A DNA stretch of 64,000 bases from an uncultured Eubacteriales bacterium (GCA_902761365.1 CACWJZ010000004.1:1-64000); one strand, 5' to 3'. Counted from the first letter of the stretch, positions 27,620 through 37,780 are shown. The notes: a model not told the origin generated them from the letters alone. Translations and numbers: made by a program.

Positions 27620-29149
27620 ATGAAAATGAAACTGCCTGCAAGTCTGGTCAAATCCCCGGAAGTTACCAAGAAGGAAAAGTGGCTGGGCTACCTGCTGGGG
27701 CCCGCCGGGGCGCTGCTCCTTAATGCGGTGCTGGCCACCTATCTCAACGTCTACTACACGGACGTGCTGAACCTGACCCCCCTCTGGGGCGGGGTGTTCC
27801 TCACGGTGTTCCCCATCGTGTCGAAGATCATCGACGCCATCACCAACATCGTCATGGGCCAGATCATCGACCGGACCCGGACCAAGGAGGGCAAGGCCCG
27901 GCCCTGGCTGTTCCTCTCCGCCTTTTTGGTGCCCGTCACCGGCATCTTGCTCTTCACCGTGCCGGAGAGCAGCGACACCGTGAAGGCCCTGTGGGTCATG
28001 ATCTCCTACAACCTCTTCTATTCCTTCGCCTATACCATCTTCAACATGTCCCACGGCCTCATGGTGCCCCTCTCCACCCGCAACGGCACGGACCGGGGCG
28101 GTCTCTCCGTGTTCAACCAGATCACCACCATCATGATGAGCGGCATCCTGGTGGCCCTCCTGTTCCCCATGGTCATCATGCCCATGATCGGCGTGGATAA
28201 GAGCAAGTGGATCACCCTCATGTCCATCCTGGCCATCGTGGCTTTGCCCCTGACCCTCCTTGAATACTTCTTCACCAAGGAACGGGTCACCGAGGAAAAG
28301 AAGGACGAGAAAGCCGCCCCCCTTCCCCTGGGGCAGCAGCTCAAGATGCTTTTCACCGACAGGTACATGGTGCTCATGTACGTGTACTTCCTGCTGTACA
28401 CCGTGGGCAGCACCATCAAGAACATCGGCCTCGTATACTACTGCAACTACGTGCTGGGCACCTATAACGACGGCATCACCCAGACCATGGTCTCCGCCAT
28501 CGGCGGCATCCCCATGGGCATCGGCATCTTCGCGGTGTGGCCCCTGGCCAAGAAGTTCGGCAAGCGGACCGTCACCATGATCGGCTTTTTACTCTACTCC
28601 CTGGGCTCCCTCATCTGCTGGCTGTTCCCCCACACCATGTGGATCGTGCTGGTGGGTCAGTTCATCAAGAACATCGGCGGCCTCCCCTGCGCCTATGTGT
28701 TCATGGCCCTGTTCGCCGACTGCCTCGATCATCTGGAATGGAAGACCGACATCCGCATCGACGGCGCGGCCATGTCCATCTACAACATCATCGCCGTGGC
28801 CATGGTGGGCATCATGACCGGCGTCTTCAACTGGATGCTGGCCAAGGCCGGCTATATCGCGCCCTTCGCCGCCCGGAGCGTGGCGGAGGCCACCGAGACC
28901 TTGGCGGCCAACGGCTGGGCGGCCCAGGTGGCCCTGGAGACCCTGAAGCCCGCGGCGGACGGCGCTCTGACCGTGGCTCTCGCCCAGCCCCACAGCGTCA
29001 ACTGGGTCATCTCCTTCGCCTTCGTGGGATTGGAGGTCTTCACCGGCATCGCCCTCGCCATCATTCTGTTCTTCCTGAACGTGGAGAAGGACCTGCCCCG
29101 GGAGCAGGCTGAGATCAAGGCCCGGCACGAGGGGAAGGAGCAAGCGTAG
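27620..29149 (+). CDS. GPH-family sugar/glycoside:cation symporter
   Basis: A 509-residue, 12-span carrier of the glycoside-pentoside-hexuronide family: [16 protein letters not shown] at the first helix, [18 protein letters not shown] in the first cytoplasmic loop, and the closing [16 protein letters not shown]. An in-frame ATG at 27626 has better spacing from AAGGGAAGGGA and may be the true start. It lies between GH3 and GH78 genes, so it probably imports a rhamnose-containing glycoside. Its stop is one base from the GH78 start. Confidence 0.92.
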   Translation: MKMKLPASLVKSPEVTKKEKWLGYLLGPAGALLLNAVLATYLNVYYTDVLNLTPLWGGVFLTVFPIVSKIIDAITNIVMGQIIDRTRTKEGKARPWLFLSAFLVPVTGILLFTVPESSDTVKALWVMISYNLFYSFAYTIFNMSHGLMVPLSTRNGTDRGGLSVFNQITTIMMSGILVALLFPMVIMPMIGVDKSKWITLMSILAIVALPLTLLEYFFTKERVTEEKKDEKAAPLPLGQQLKMLFTDRYMVLMYVYFLLYTVGSTIKNIGLVYYCNYVLGTYNDGITQTMVSAIGGIPMGIGIFAVWPLAKKFGKRTVTMIGFLLYSLGSLICWLFPHTMWIVLVGQFIKNIGGLPCAYVFMALFADCLDHLEWKTDIRIDGAAMSIYNIIAVAMVGIMTGVFNWMLAKAGYIAPFAARSVAEATETLAANGWAAQVALETLKPAADGALTVALAQPHSVNWVISFAFVGLEVFTGIALAIILFFLNVEKDLPREQAEIKARHEGKEQA

Positions 29150-29150
29150 T

Positions 29151-31697
29151 ATGAACGCCATCCGTTTGAAAACCGAGCATCTCTTCGATCCCCTGGGCAT
29201 CGATGTGCAGAATCCCCGGTTCATGTGGAACGCTGAGGGGGGCGTGAAGCAAAAAGCCTACGAGATCGTCACCGAGAAGTGGCAGTCCGGGAAGGTGGAG
29301 AGCGACGAGATGCACGCAGAGTACCCCCTGCCCCTCACGAGCCGGGAGCGGGTCACCTGGAAGGTGCGCCTGTGGGACGAGCACGACCGGCCCGGGGACT
29401 GGGCCGAAGAGTTCTTTGAGATGGGCCTTTTGGATAAGACTGACTGGGCCGCCACATGGATCACCGGCGACTACGTCCCCGGCAAAAAGCAACGCTGCCC
29501 CGTGGACTGCTTCCGCAAGGTCTTCACCCTGGACCGGCCCGTGGCAGAGGCCCGGCTCTACGCCACCGCCTGCGGCCTCTACGAGGCGAAGCTGGGTGGG
29601 CAGCGGGTGGGGGACTTCGTCATGGCCCCCGGGTACACGGACTATCGCAAACGCATCCAGTACCAGACTTACGACGTGACAGACCTGCTCCATGAGGGCG
29701 AGAACGAGCTCACCTGCCAGCTGGCCGACGGCTGGTATCGGGGGAGTTGCGGGGCCTGGGGCCGGAAGAACCAGTACGGCACCGAGACCAAGCTCCTGCT
29801 GCAGCTCGAGATCACCTTCACCGACGGCAGCCGTCAGGTGATCGGCACCGATTCCTCCTGGGCCTGGTCCAACGACGGCCCCATCCGCCTGGCCGACAAC
29901 AAGGACGGGGAGATCGTGGAAGCCTTCCGCACGCCCATGTACACGGGCAGGGCCCGGGAGACGAAGCATGGCGTCACGCCCACGGCAGCGAACAACGTGC
30001 CCGTCACGGAGCACGAGACCTTTCACCCCGTCATCACCACCGCCCCCAACGGCAAAAAGCTCCTGGACTTCGGCCAGAATATGGCGGGCTATGTGCGCTT
30101 TCGGCTCCCCGCCCGATTGGGCCAGCGGATGGTCTGGCGCTTCGGCGAGATGCTGGACGAGGACGGGAACTTCACCCAGAGGAACATCCAGCTCTCCCGC
30201 AAGGGCTACACCACCCCCCTGCAGCGGATCGACTACACCTGCGGCGAGGGGCTGAACGAATACACCACCACCTTCGCCGTCTTCGGCTTCCAGTATGCCG
30301 AGGTGGACACGGACGTGGAGCTGGATCCGGCGGCCATCGAGGCCGTGGCAGTCTACTCCGATTTGGAACGGACAGGCGACTTCTCCTGCTCCCACAAGCT
30401 TTTGAATCAGCTCTTTAAGGCCACCCTCTGGTCCGCCAAGGGGAACCACCTGGACATCCCCACGGACTGCCCCACCCGGGAGCGCCACGGCTGGACCGGC
30501 GACGCCCAGCTGTTCTTCACCACCGCCTCCTACCTGTTCGACTTCGCGCCCTTTGCGAGGAAGTACCTCCACGACGTGTTCGACTGGCAGCGGAAGAACG
30601 GCCGACTCCCCCACATCGCCCCCGACGGCGGCGCGGACTTCTACATGTGGACCATGAACGGCTCCGTGGGCTGGTCCGACGTGGGGGTGCTGATCCCCTG
30701 GCGGTACGCCCAGATCAACCGGGACGACGCCATCCTGAAGGAATTCTATGACGGCATGGCCAAATACGCCCGGTTCATGGAGGGCCGCTGCGGCAAGAAC
30801 ATGCCCTTCTTCGCCGAGCACGTGAAGCTGAGCCCCGAGGCCAAAAAGTACTTCGTCAACCAGGGCCAGAGCTACGGCGAGTGGGCCGAGCCCGCGGACG
30901 TGGGCGGCGGCTTCCGCTGGCAGGACTTCGTGGCCCCCCACCCGGAGGTGTCCACGGCCTACACCTGCTATGTGCTGGGGCTCATGGCGCAGATTGCGAA
31001 ACGATTGGGCCACGAGGCGGACGCCCAGGAGTTCCAGACCTATTCGGACGGCTGCAAAGGGGCCTACCGGGAGCTGGTCAGGACCGACGCCTACGCCCTG
31101 GACACGGATAAGCAGGCCCGGCTGGTCCGGCCCCTGTACTTCGAGTTGCTGGACGAGAAGCAGACGGCTTACGCCCAAAAGCGGCTCATGGAGGCCCTGG
31201 AGCACTACCGCTGGCGGCTGGGCACGGGCTTTCTCTCCACGCCCCTGATCCTCTACGTGTTGGCGGACATCGACCCCCAGGCCGCCTATCGGCTGCTGGA
31301 GAACGAGGAGGTCCCGGGCTGGCTCTCCATGCCCAAAGCGGGGGCCACCACCATCTGGGAGGCCTGGGAGGGTCCCAACAGCAGGGAGGGCGGCATCGGC
31401 TCCCTGAACCACTATTCGAAGGGGGCCGTGGTGGAGTGGCTCTTCACCACCATGTGCGGCATCCGGGTGGACGGGGAGAACCGTTTCACCGTGGCGCCCC
31501 TGCCCGGGGGCAGCCTCACCCACGCCCAGGCCGGCTACACCAGCGTCTTCGGCCGGATCGAGAGCCGGTGGGAGAGAAGAGAGGGAGCGACGGTCTACAC
31601 CGTCGCCGTCCCCGCCAACTGCGAGGCGAAGATCATCCTGCCCTCGGGCCGCACCGAGACCGTGGGCGCGGGCACCTGGACCTTTACAGAGGAATAA
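29151..31697 (+). CDS. GH78 alpha-L-rhamnosidase
   Basis: An 848-residue family 78 enzyme. The N-terminal beta domains (PLGIDVQNPRFMWNAEGGVK, KVRLWDEHDRPGDW) are followed by the (alpha/alpha)6 barrel. That barrel shows DIPTDCPTRERHGWTGDAQLF, which contains the acidic residues that act as general acid, and ends in TTIWEAWEG and LNHYSKGAV. No signal peptide is present, so it cleaves terminal alpha-L-rhamnose inside the cell. It is followed after three bases by rhaB. Confidence 0.95.
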   Translation: MNAIRLKTEHLFDPLGIDVQNPRFMWNAEGGVKQKAYEIVTEKWQSGKVESDEMHAEYPLPLTSRERVTWKVRLWDEHDRPGDWAEEFFEMGLLDKTDWAATWITGDYVPGKKQRCPVDCFRKVFTLDRPVAEARLYATACGLYEAKLGGQRVGDFVMAPGYTDYRKRIQYQTYDVTDLLHEGENELTCQLADGWYRGSCGAWGRKNQYGTETKLLLQLEITFTDGSRQVIGTDSSWAWSNDGPIRLADNKDGEIVEAFRTPMYTGRARETKHGVTPTAANNVPVTEHETFHPVITTAPNGKKLLDFGQNMAGYVRFRLPARLGQRMVWRFGEMLDEDGNFTQRNIQLSRKGYTTPLQRIDYTCGEGLNEYTTTFAVFGFQYAEVDTDVELDPAAIEAVAVYSDLERTGDFSCSHKLLNQLFKATLWSAKGNHLDIPTDCPTRERHGWTGDAQLFFTTASYLFDFAPFARKYLHDVFDWQRKNGRLPHIAPDGGADFYMWTMNGSVGWSDVGVLIPWRYAQINRDDAILKEFYDGMAKYARFMEGRCGKNMPFFAEHVKLSPEAKKYFVNQGQSYGEWAEPADVGGGFRWQDFVAPHPEVSTAYTCYVLGLMAQIAKRLGHEADAQEFQTYSDGCKGAYRELVRTDAYALDTDKQARLVRPLYFELLDEKQTAYAQKRLMEALEHYRWRLGTGFLSTPLILYVLADIDPQAAYRLLENEEVPGWLSMPKAGATTIWEAWEGPNSREGGIGSLNHYSKGAVVEWLFTTMCGIRVDGENRFTVAPLPGGSLTHAQAGYTSVFGRIESRWERREGATVYTVAVPANCEAKIILPSGRTETVGAGTWTFTEE

Positions 31698-31700
31698 GCC

Positions 31701-32981
31701 ATGCCAAAAAAGTATCTGGCCATCGACATCGGCGCCTCCTCCGGCCGGCACATCATGGGCTGGCGCGAGGGTGGCCAGCTGAAAACGGAGGAAGTGTACC
31801 GCTTCCCCAACGGGGTCACGGAACAGGACGGGCATCTTGTTTGGGACATGGACGCCCTGCTGGGCCATGTGAAAGCGGGCATCGAGGCGGCCCAGAAAAA
31901 GCACGAGATCACGAGCCTTTCCATCGACACCTGGGGCGTGGACTACGTGCTGCTCCGGGGGGACGAGACGGTGTACCCGGTCTACGCCTACCGGGATGGG
32001 CGGACCGAAAGCGCCATCCCGGCGGTCCATGAGAAGATGCCTTTTTCGGAGCTCTACCGCCGCACGGGCATACAGTTCCAGCCCTTCAACACCATCTATC
32101 AACTATATGCGGATCAACTGGCAGGGCGGCTCACCGGGGTCACGGACTTTTTGATGATCCCGGAATACCTGATGTATCGGCTCACGGGCGTCAAAGCCCA
32201 CGAGTACACCAACGCCACCACGGGCGGCATGGTCAGCGCCGAGACGGGCGAATACGATCCCGCCATCGTCCGGGCCTTGGGGCTGCCGGAACATCTGTTC
32301 CAAAAGTTCCAGCAGCCGGGGACGGCGATCGGGGCATATGAGGGCATTCGGGTGGTCCTCTGCGCCACCCACGACACCGGCTCCGCCGTGGAAGGCATCC
32401 CCATGGACGGGGGCGCCCCCTACATCTCCAGCGGCACCTGGTCCCTGCTGGGGGTCAAGACGAAGATGCCCCTCACCGACGAAGCCTCCCGGGCCGCCAA
32501 CTGGTCCAACGAGGGCGGCGTGGGGTACAACCGGTACCAGAAGAACATCATGGGCATGTGGCTGGTGAACCGCTTGCGGGCGGAGCTGTGCCCCGAGAAG
32601 CCCTGGGGGGAGATCGTGGCCGAGGCGGAGGAGAGCGATTTTGCCGGGACTGTGGACGCCAACGCGCCCGTCTTCCTAGCCCCGGAGCGCATGGCCGCAG
32701 CCTTTGACGGTGCGCTGACGGAGAAGCCCCGGGCCATCGGCGACTACTTCCGCTGCGCCTACCGCTCCCTGGCCCTGTCCTATAAAACGGCCATAGAGGA
32801 ATTGGAGCGCAACACGGGGAGACCCTATGACCGGCTGTACATCGTGGGCGGCGGGGCCAGGAACGGCTTTTTGAACCGCCTGACCGAGGCGGCCACCGGC
32901 AAACAGGTCGTCGCCCTGCCCATCGAGGCCACGGCGTTAGGAAATTTGAAGATTCAAATGGAACAAGCGGGCGATTCGTGA
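31701..32981 (+). CDS. rhaB: L-rhamnulokinase RhaB
   Basis: A 426-residue FGGY-family sugar kinase. Phosphate-1 motif YLAIDIGASSGRHIMGW, then SIDTWGVDYVLL, GIQFQPFNTIYQLYAD and adenosine motif YIVGGGARNGFLNRLT. It phosphorylates L-rhamnulose. It is shorter than the usual 480-490 residues and stops soon after EATALGNLKIQM. The final residues and the stop codon fall in a hairpin repeat (32969-32988), so the normal C-terminal tail may have been replaced. The active-site core is complete and the enzyme is probably functional. Confidence 0.92.
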   Translation: MPKKYLAIDIGASSGRHIMGWREGGQLKTEEVYRFPNGVTEQDGHLVWDMDALLGHVKAGIEAAQKKHEITSLSIDTWGVDYVLLRGDETVYPVYAYRDGRTESAIPAVHEKMPFSELYRRTGIQFQPFNTIYQLYADQLAGRLTGVTDFLMIPEYLMYRLTGVKAHEYTNATTGGMVSAETGEYDPAIVRALGLPEHLFQKFQQPGTAIGAYEGIRVVLCATHDTGSAVEGIPMDGGAPYISSGTWSLLGVKTKMPLTDEASRAANWSNEGGVGYNRYQKNIMGMWLVNRLRAELCPEKPWGEIVAEAEESDFAGTVDANAPVFLAPERMAAAFDGALTEKPRAIGDYFRCAYRSLALSYKTAIEELERNTGRPYDRLYIVGGGARNGFLNRLTEAATGKQVVALPIEATALGNLKIQMEQAGDS

Positions 32982-33098
32982 ATCGCCCCTAAGCCCAAGG
33001 CACGAGCCGCGTTTTCCCCGGGAGGGGCAAGCCCCTCCCCTGCAACGGAATGCGATTGTTTTCAGCACGAACCCGTAGGGGACGGGCTTGCCCGTCCC
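32969..33098. repeat. Triple hairpin repeat between rhaB and rhaA
   Basis: Three perfect stem-loops lie in a row: GGGCGATTC (32969-32977/32980-32988), GGGAGGGGC (33020-33028/33031-33039) and GGGACGGGC (33079-33087/33090-33098), each with a two-base loop. Elements of this style are dispersed in many clostridial genomes. The first contains the rhaB stop codon. Confidence 0.75.
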
Positions 33099-33134
33099 AC
33101 CCTTACCAGCGAAAAAATGTATGGAGGTATACGC

Positions 33135-34391
33135 ATGAGCTACAACGAAGCAAAGGAACGCTACGCCGCCTACGGCGTGGACGTGGAAGGGGCCATGGCG
33201 CGGCTGAAGACCGTGCCCGTGAGCCTGCACTGCTGGCAGGGGGACGATGTGCGGGGCTTCGACACGGACCCCACCAAGCCCCTGACCGGCGGCATCCAGA
33301 CCACCGGCAACTACCCGGGCCGGGCCCGGACCCCGGAGGAGCTGATGGCGGACCTCGATAAGGTCCTCTCCCTGATTCCCGGCACCCCCAAGATGAACCT
33401 GCACGCCAGCTACGCCATCTTTGAGGACGGCCAGTGGGCGGACCGGGATAAGCTGGAGCCAAAGCACTTTGAGAAGTGGGTGGAATTCTGCAAAGCCCGG
33501 GGTCTCGGGTGCGACTTCAACCCCACCTTCTTCTCCCATCCCAACTGCGACCCCCTGACGTTGTCCAGCCCCCACGAGGTCACCCGGAAGTTCTGGATCG
33601 ACCATGGCAAGGCCTGCATCCGCATCTCCACCTACTTAGCCGAGGAATTGGGCCAGCCCTGCGTGATGAACATCTGGACCAGCGACGGTTTCAAGGACGT
33701 GCCCGGCGACCGGCTGGGGCCTCGTGTCCGCTATAAGGAAAGCATCGACGCCATTTTGAGCGAGCCCTATGACTTTGAGAAGGTGAAGCCCTGCATCGAA
33801 AGCAAGGTATTCGGCATCGGCGTGGAGGCCTACACCGTAGGGAGCGGCGAGTTCGCCCTCAGCTACGCGGCCATGAACCGGGAGAAGTGCATCCCCCTCA
33901 TGGACAACGGCCACTACCACCCCACGGAGGTGGTGTCGGATAAGATCCCTGCCCTCCTCGCCTTCTTCCCGGAGATCGCGCTGCATGTGACCCGCCCAAT
34001 CCGCTGGGACAGCGACCATGTGGTCCTCTTCGACGACGAGACGCGAGAGATCGCCCGGGAGATCGTCCGCTGCGGGGGCCTCGAAGGCCGGGTGCACATC
34101 GCCCTCGACTACTTCGATGCCTCCATAAACCGCATCTCCGCCTGGGTCACGGGCTATCGCAATTTACAAAAGGCCCTGCTGTTCGCCCTGCTGCAGCCCA
34201 ACGAAGAGCTGAAGGCCTTGCAGGACAGCGGGGACCTCACCAAGCTCATGGTCCTGCAGGAGGAGCTGAAGATCCTGCCCTTTGGGGAAATCTGGGACGA
34301 GTACTGCCGCCGGTGCGGCAAGCCCGCGGACGGGGAATGGTTCACCGAGATCGAGACCTACGAAAAGGAAGTATTGGAGGCAAGAGCATGA
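33135..34391 (+). CDS. rhaA: L-rhamnose isomerase RhaA
   Basis: A 418-residue enzyme matching RhaA across its length: SLHCWQGDDVRGFD, TGNYPGRARTPEEL, MNLHASYAIFED, ITLWTSDG-like IWTSDGFKDVPGDRLGPR, and RWDSDHVVLFDDET, which holds the metal ligands. ATGGAGG lies 9 bases before ATG 33135, so the six-codon upstream extension is rejected. It converts L-rhamnose to L-rhamnulose. It overlaps rhaD by four bases. Confidence 0.95.
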   Translation: MSYNEAKERYAAYGVDVEGAMARLKTVPVSLHCWQGDDVRGFDTDPTKPLTGGIQTTGNYPGRARTPEELMADLDKVLSLIPGTPKMNLHASYAIFEDGQWADRDKLEPKHFEKWVEFCKARGLGCDFNPTFFSHPNCDPLTLSSPHEVTRKFWIDHGKACIRISTYLAEELGQPCVMNIWTSDGFKDVPGDRLGPRVRYKESIDAILSEPYDFEKVKPCIESKVFGIGVEAYTVGSGEFALSYAAMNREKCIPLMDNGHYHPTEVVSDKIPALLAFFPEIALHVTRPIRWDSDHVVLFDDETREIAREIVRCGGLEGRVHIALDYFDASINRISAWVTGYRNLQKALLFALLQPNEELKALQDSGDLTKLMVLQEELKILPFGEIWDEYCRRCGKPADGEWFTEIETYEKEVLEARA

Positions 34392-35200
34392 AGGATATTC
34401 TGACCGCACCCTGGATGGTGGAGATGATTCGCACCGCCACGGAGATGTACGCTCACGGCTGGGACGAGCGCAACGGCGGGAACATCAGCCTGATGCTGGA
34501 CGAGGCGGACGTGGTGGAATATCTGGACCCCGATAACGTCCTGCGCACCCTCCCCACGGGCTTTGAGGCCCCGGAATTGGAGGGCCGGTATTTCCTGGTC
34601 ACCGGCACGGGCAAGTATTTCAAGAACGTCCAGTACGCCCCGGAGGTGAATCTGGGCCTGGTCCGGCTCGCGGAGAAGGGCGCGAAGGCCGAACTGCTGT
34701 GGGGCTATGCGGACGGGGGCAAATTCACCTCCGAGTTTCCGGCCCATATGATGAGCCATGTGGCCCGGCTGAAGGTGAACCCCGAAAACCGGGTGGTCAT
34801 GCACTGCCACCCCGCGAACCTGCTGGCCATGACCTACGTTCACGACCTCAATGAGCGGCTCTTCACCCGAACCCTGTGGCAGATGTGCACGGAGTGCATC
34901 GTGGTGTTCCCGGACGGGGTCAACGTGCTCCCCTGGATGCTCTGCGGCACCAACGAGATCGGTGCCGCCACGGCCGAGAAGATGGAGACCGCCCGGCTGG
35001 TGGTCTGGGCCCAGCACGGCATCTACGGCGCGGGCCGTGACCTCGATGAAACCTTCGGCCTCATCGAGACCGCGGAGAAGGCCGCCGAGATCTATATGAA
35101 GATCGCCCACCTGCCCCGCAAAAACACCATCACCGACGAGCAGATGCACCTTTTGGAGGCGCATTTCGGCGTCCAGGCCCGGGCAGGCTATTTGGACTGA
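34388..35200 (+). CDS. rhaD: L-rhamnulose-1-phosphate aldolase RhaD
   Basis: A 270-residue class II aldolase. RNGGNISLML forms the phosphate site, VVMHCHPANLLAMTY supplies two zinc histidines, and WAQHGIYGAG the third. It splits rhamnulose-1-phosphate into DHAP and L-lactaldehyde. The ATGA overlap with rhaA indicates coupling. Confidence 0.94.
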   Translation: MKDILTAPWMVEMIRTATEMYAHGWDERNGGNISLMLDEADVVEYLDPDNVLRTLPTGFEAPELEGRYFLVTGTGKYFKNVQYAPEVNLGLVRLAEKGAKAELLWGYADGGKFTSEFPAHMMSHVARLKVNPENRVVMHCHPANLLAMTYVHDLNERLFTRTLWQMCTECIVVFPDGVNVLPWMLCGTNEIGAATAEKMETARLVVWAQHGIYGAGRDLDETFGLIETAEKAAEIYMKIAHLPRKNTITDEQMHLLEAHFGVQARAGYLD

Positions 35201-35218
35201 GCACACAAGGAGGCTGCT

Positions 35219-36229
35219 ATGAAGGTATTTATAATCGGCGGGACGGGCCTTTTGGGCTCCGAGGCCGCCAAGGAACTGATCGCCCGGGGCCATGAGGTCT
35301 CGTCGTTGGCCCTGCCGCCCCTGCCCGCGGGGGCGGTGCTGCCTCCCGAGATGAAGCTGGAGTTCGGCAACTATCTCGAGATGAGCGACGAGGCGCTGAA
35401 GAAGCACCTCACCGGCTGCGAGGGCTTCGTCTTCGCCGCCGGCGTGGACGAGCGGGTGGAGGGCCCGGCCCCCATCTACGACCTGTACAAGAAATACAAC
35501 ATTGACCCCGTGAAACGCCTTTTAGCTCTTTGCCGGGACTGCGGTGTGAAGCACGCAGCTATCTGCGGCTCCTACTTCTCCTACGCTGCCAAGAAGTGGC
35601 CCGAGAAGGAGCTCACGAAATGGCACCCCTACATCCGAAGCCGCATCGACCAGGAGGAGGCCGCCATGGCCTTCGCGAAGGATATGGACGTGGCCGTGCT
35701 GGAGCTCCCCTACATTTTCGGCACCCAGCCGGGCCGCAAGCCCGTGTGGGTGTTCCTGGTGGAGAACGTTATGAGCATGAAGGCATGTACCCTGTACCCC
35801 CGGGGCGGCTCCACCATGGTCACGGTCCACCAGGTGGGCCAGGCTCTGGCGGGCGCCATCGAGCGGAACCGGGGCGGCCACTGCTACCCCATCGGCTGGT
35901 ACAACCTGACCTGGAAGGAGATGCTGAAGATCGTTCACAAATACTTGGGCGTGCCGGATAAAAAGATCATCACCATCCCCAACTGGATGTATGCCCTGGG
36001 CGGCAAAAAGATCATGAAGGAGCAGGCCCAAAAGGGCATCCAGGGGGGCCTCCACATGGTGAAGTTCACGGACATCATGTGCAGCAATCTGTTCATCGAC
36101 AAGTCCGAGGGCTGCGATTTTTTGGGCGTCACCGACGACGACATTGACGCCGCCATCGGGGACTCCATCCTGCTGTGCAAGGACATCCTGGAGAAGAAGA
36201 CCCAGGTTTTGGGCATGAAAGGCGAATGA
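35219..36229 (+). CDS. NAD(P)-dependent extended SDR enzyme
   Basis: A 336-residue extended short-chain dehydrogenase-like protein. The nucleotide motif is FIIGGTGLLG, followed by FVFAAGVDERV and CGSYFSYAAKKWP. The usual YxxxK is poorly preserved, with YIRSRIDQEEAA near the expected place, so catalysis is uncertain. AAGGAGG precedes the ATG. It is the fifth gene from the GH78 in an unbroken operon and one base before a second SDR. It may oxidise or reduce an aglycone or lactaldehyde-related product; this is inference. Confidence 0.82.
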   Translation: MKVFIIGGTGLLGSEAAKELIARGHEVSSLALPPLPAGAVLPPEMKLEFGNYLEMSDEALKKHLTGCEGFVFAAGVDERVEGPAPIYDLYKKYNIDPVKRLLALCRDCGVKHAAICGSYFSYAAKKWPEKELTKWHPYIRSRIDQEEAAMAFAKDMDVAVLELPYIFGTQPGRKPVWVFLVENVMSMKACTLYPRGGSTMVTVHQVGQALAGAIERNRGGHCYPIGWYNLTWKEMLKIVHKYLGVPDKKIITIPNWMYALGGKKIMKEQAQKGIQGGLHMVKFTDIMCSNLFIDKSEGCDFLGVTDDDIDAAIGDSILLCKDILEKKTQVLGMKGE

Positions 36230-36230
36230 T

Positions 36231-37745
36231 ATGAGAGTGTTCATGACTGGCGCCGGGGGCGGCATGGGCTTCGAAAGCTTCAAGCAGATGCTGCCGGACC
36301 TGGGGAAGCTTTACGACCTGGTGCTCCTCCTCAGGGACAGCGAGAAGAACCGGAAACTCTTCGCCCCCTATATGGATACGAAAGGGCTGCACATCCATTG
36401 GGGCGACCTGCTGAACCGGGAGGACGTGGCGGCCTGCATTCAGGGGGCTGATATTGTCTTGCACATCGCGGCTTTCGTGTCCCCCCAGGCGGATTATTAC
36501 CCGAAGAAGGCCATGGCGAACAACTACGGCTCCACCCGGAACCTGATCGAAGCGATCCAAGACCTGGGCCAGAACGACAGCACTCGCTTCGTTTACATCG
36601 GCACCGTGGCCGAGACCGGGGACAGGATGCCGCCCATCCACTGGGGCAGGGTCGGCGACCCCATCAAGCCCAGCATGTTCGACTACTATGCCGTGAGCAA
36701 GGTGGCCGCCGAGCGGTACGTGATCGAAAGCGGCCTCAAATACTGGGTGAGCCTAAGGCAGACGGGCATCATGGGTCCCGCCATGGCCAAGATCCGGGAC
36801 GCCATCCAGTTCCACAACTGCCTGGACAATGTGCTGGAATACGTCTCCGACCGGGACAGCGGCCGGGCCATGCGGAACCTGTGCGCCTACGAGGCGGCGG
36901 GCACGTTGGGCCCCTCCTTCTGGGGCCACATCTACAACATCGGCGGGGGCGAAAGCTGCCGGGTGGACACCTACACCATGTACAGGATCATGTACGGGGA
37001 GATCGGGATCAAAAACATCGACTATGTCATCGACCCCAAGGTCAACGCCACCAGGAACTTCCACGGCCAGTACTATCTCGATTCCGACAAGCTGGAAAAC
37101 TACCTCCACTTCCGGTCCGATTCCATGCAGTATTTCTACGACGCCTATCTAAAGGAGCTGGGCCCGGCTAAGCCCTTCGGCCGGATCATCTGCAAGCTAC
37201 CGGGCGGCCAGAGGCTCATGGGCGCCATCATTAAGAGTACCTTCAACAAGCTCCTGGACGGGGAGCACGGGCCCCGGCGCTGGCTGCGAGAGAACCTGGA
37301 GGACCACATCGACGCCTACTGGGGCAGCCGCGAGGCCTGGGAAGCCCTGCCCGAGAAGGCCAGCGAGATGGACCACTTCACCGATTGGGACACCGTGGTG
37401 CCCATAGACCACGGCTACGACGAAACCAACCCCGAGAGCGAGCTGTCCCTGAAGGACATGGCGGGCGCGACCCGGTTCCGGGGCGGCCAGCTCCTTTCCA
37501 GCACCATGACCACCGGCGACTGGCGGACCAAGCTCACCTTCCGCTGCGCTTTCGGCCACACCTTCGACGCCAGCCCCCGCCTCGTCCTGGAGGGCGGCCA
37601 CTGGTGCCCGGAATGCGAGCGCAAGAGCTGGAACTACGGCCGCCGAGCCCAGGTGGACCCCTTCTTCGCCCAGGTCTGGACCCCCCTCCACGACCCCGAC
37701 GAGCTCCGCGAGTACCCCAAAATCATCACCGAGCTGGAGGTGTAG
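36231..37745 (+). CDS. SDR epimerase/dehydratase with C-terminal zinc ribbon
   Basis: A 504-residue protein. The first 300 residues form an extended SDR: VFMTGAGGGMGFESF, IVLHIAAFVSPQADYY, and the catalytic YYAVSKVAAERYV (YxxxK). A linker of about 120 residues follows. The C-terminal 70 residues have FRCAFGHTFDASPRLV and GGHWCPECERKSWNYG, a CxxxH...CxxC pattern like zinc ribbons of nucleic-acid-binding proteins. Such a fusion is unusual for an SDR. It is the last gene of the rhamnoside operon and is followed by a good terminator. Confidence 0.85.
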   Translation: MRVFMTGAGGGMGFESFKQMLPDLGKLYDLVLLLRDSEKNRKLFAPYMDTKGLHIHWGDLLNREDVAACIQGADIVLHIAAFVSPQADYYPKKAMANNYGSTRNLIEAIQDLGQNDSTRFVYIGTVAETGDRMPPIHWGRVGDPIKPSMFDYYAVSKVAAERYVIESGLKYWVSLRQTGIMGPAMAKIRDAIQFHNCLDNVLEYVSDRDSGRAMRNLCAYEAAGTLGPSFWGHIYNIGGGESCRVDTYTMYRIMYGEIGIKNIDYVIDPKVNATRNFHGQYYLDSDKLENYLHFRSDSMQYFYDAYLKELGPAKPFGRIICKLPGGQRLMGAIIKSTFNKLLDGEHGPRRWLRENLEDHIDAYWGSREAWEALPEKASEMDHFTDWDTVVPIDHGYDETNPESELSLKDMAGATRFRGGQLLSSTMTTGDWRTKLTFRCAFGHTFDASPRLVLEGGHWCPECERKSWNYGRRAQVDPFFAQVWTPLHDPDELREYPKIITELEV

Positions 37746-37780
37746 CGAAAAACCGCCGGGCCAAAGCCCCTCTGCAAAAG

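Noticed and set aside
29115..32102. Long antisense frame across GH78 and rhaB
   Set aside because: Typical shadow in high-G+C DNA; no family resemblance, and GH78 and RhaB motifs are unambiguous on the other strand.
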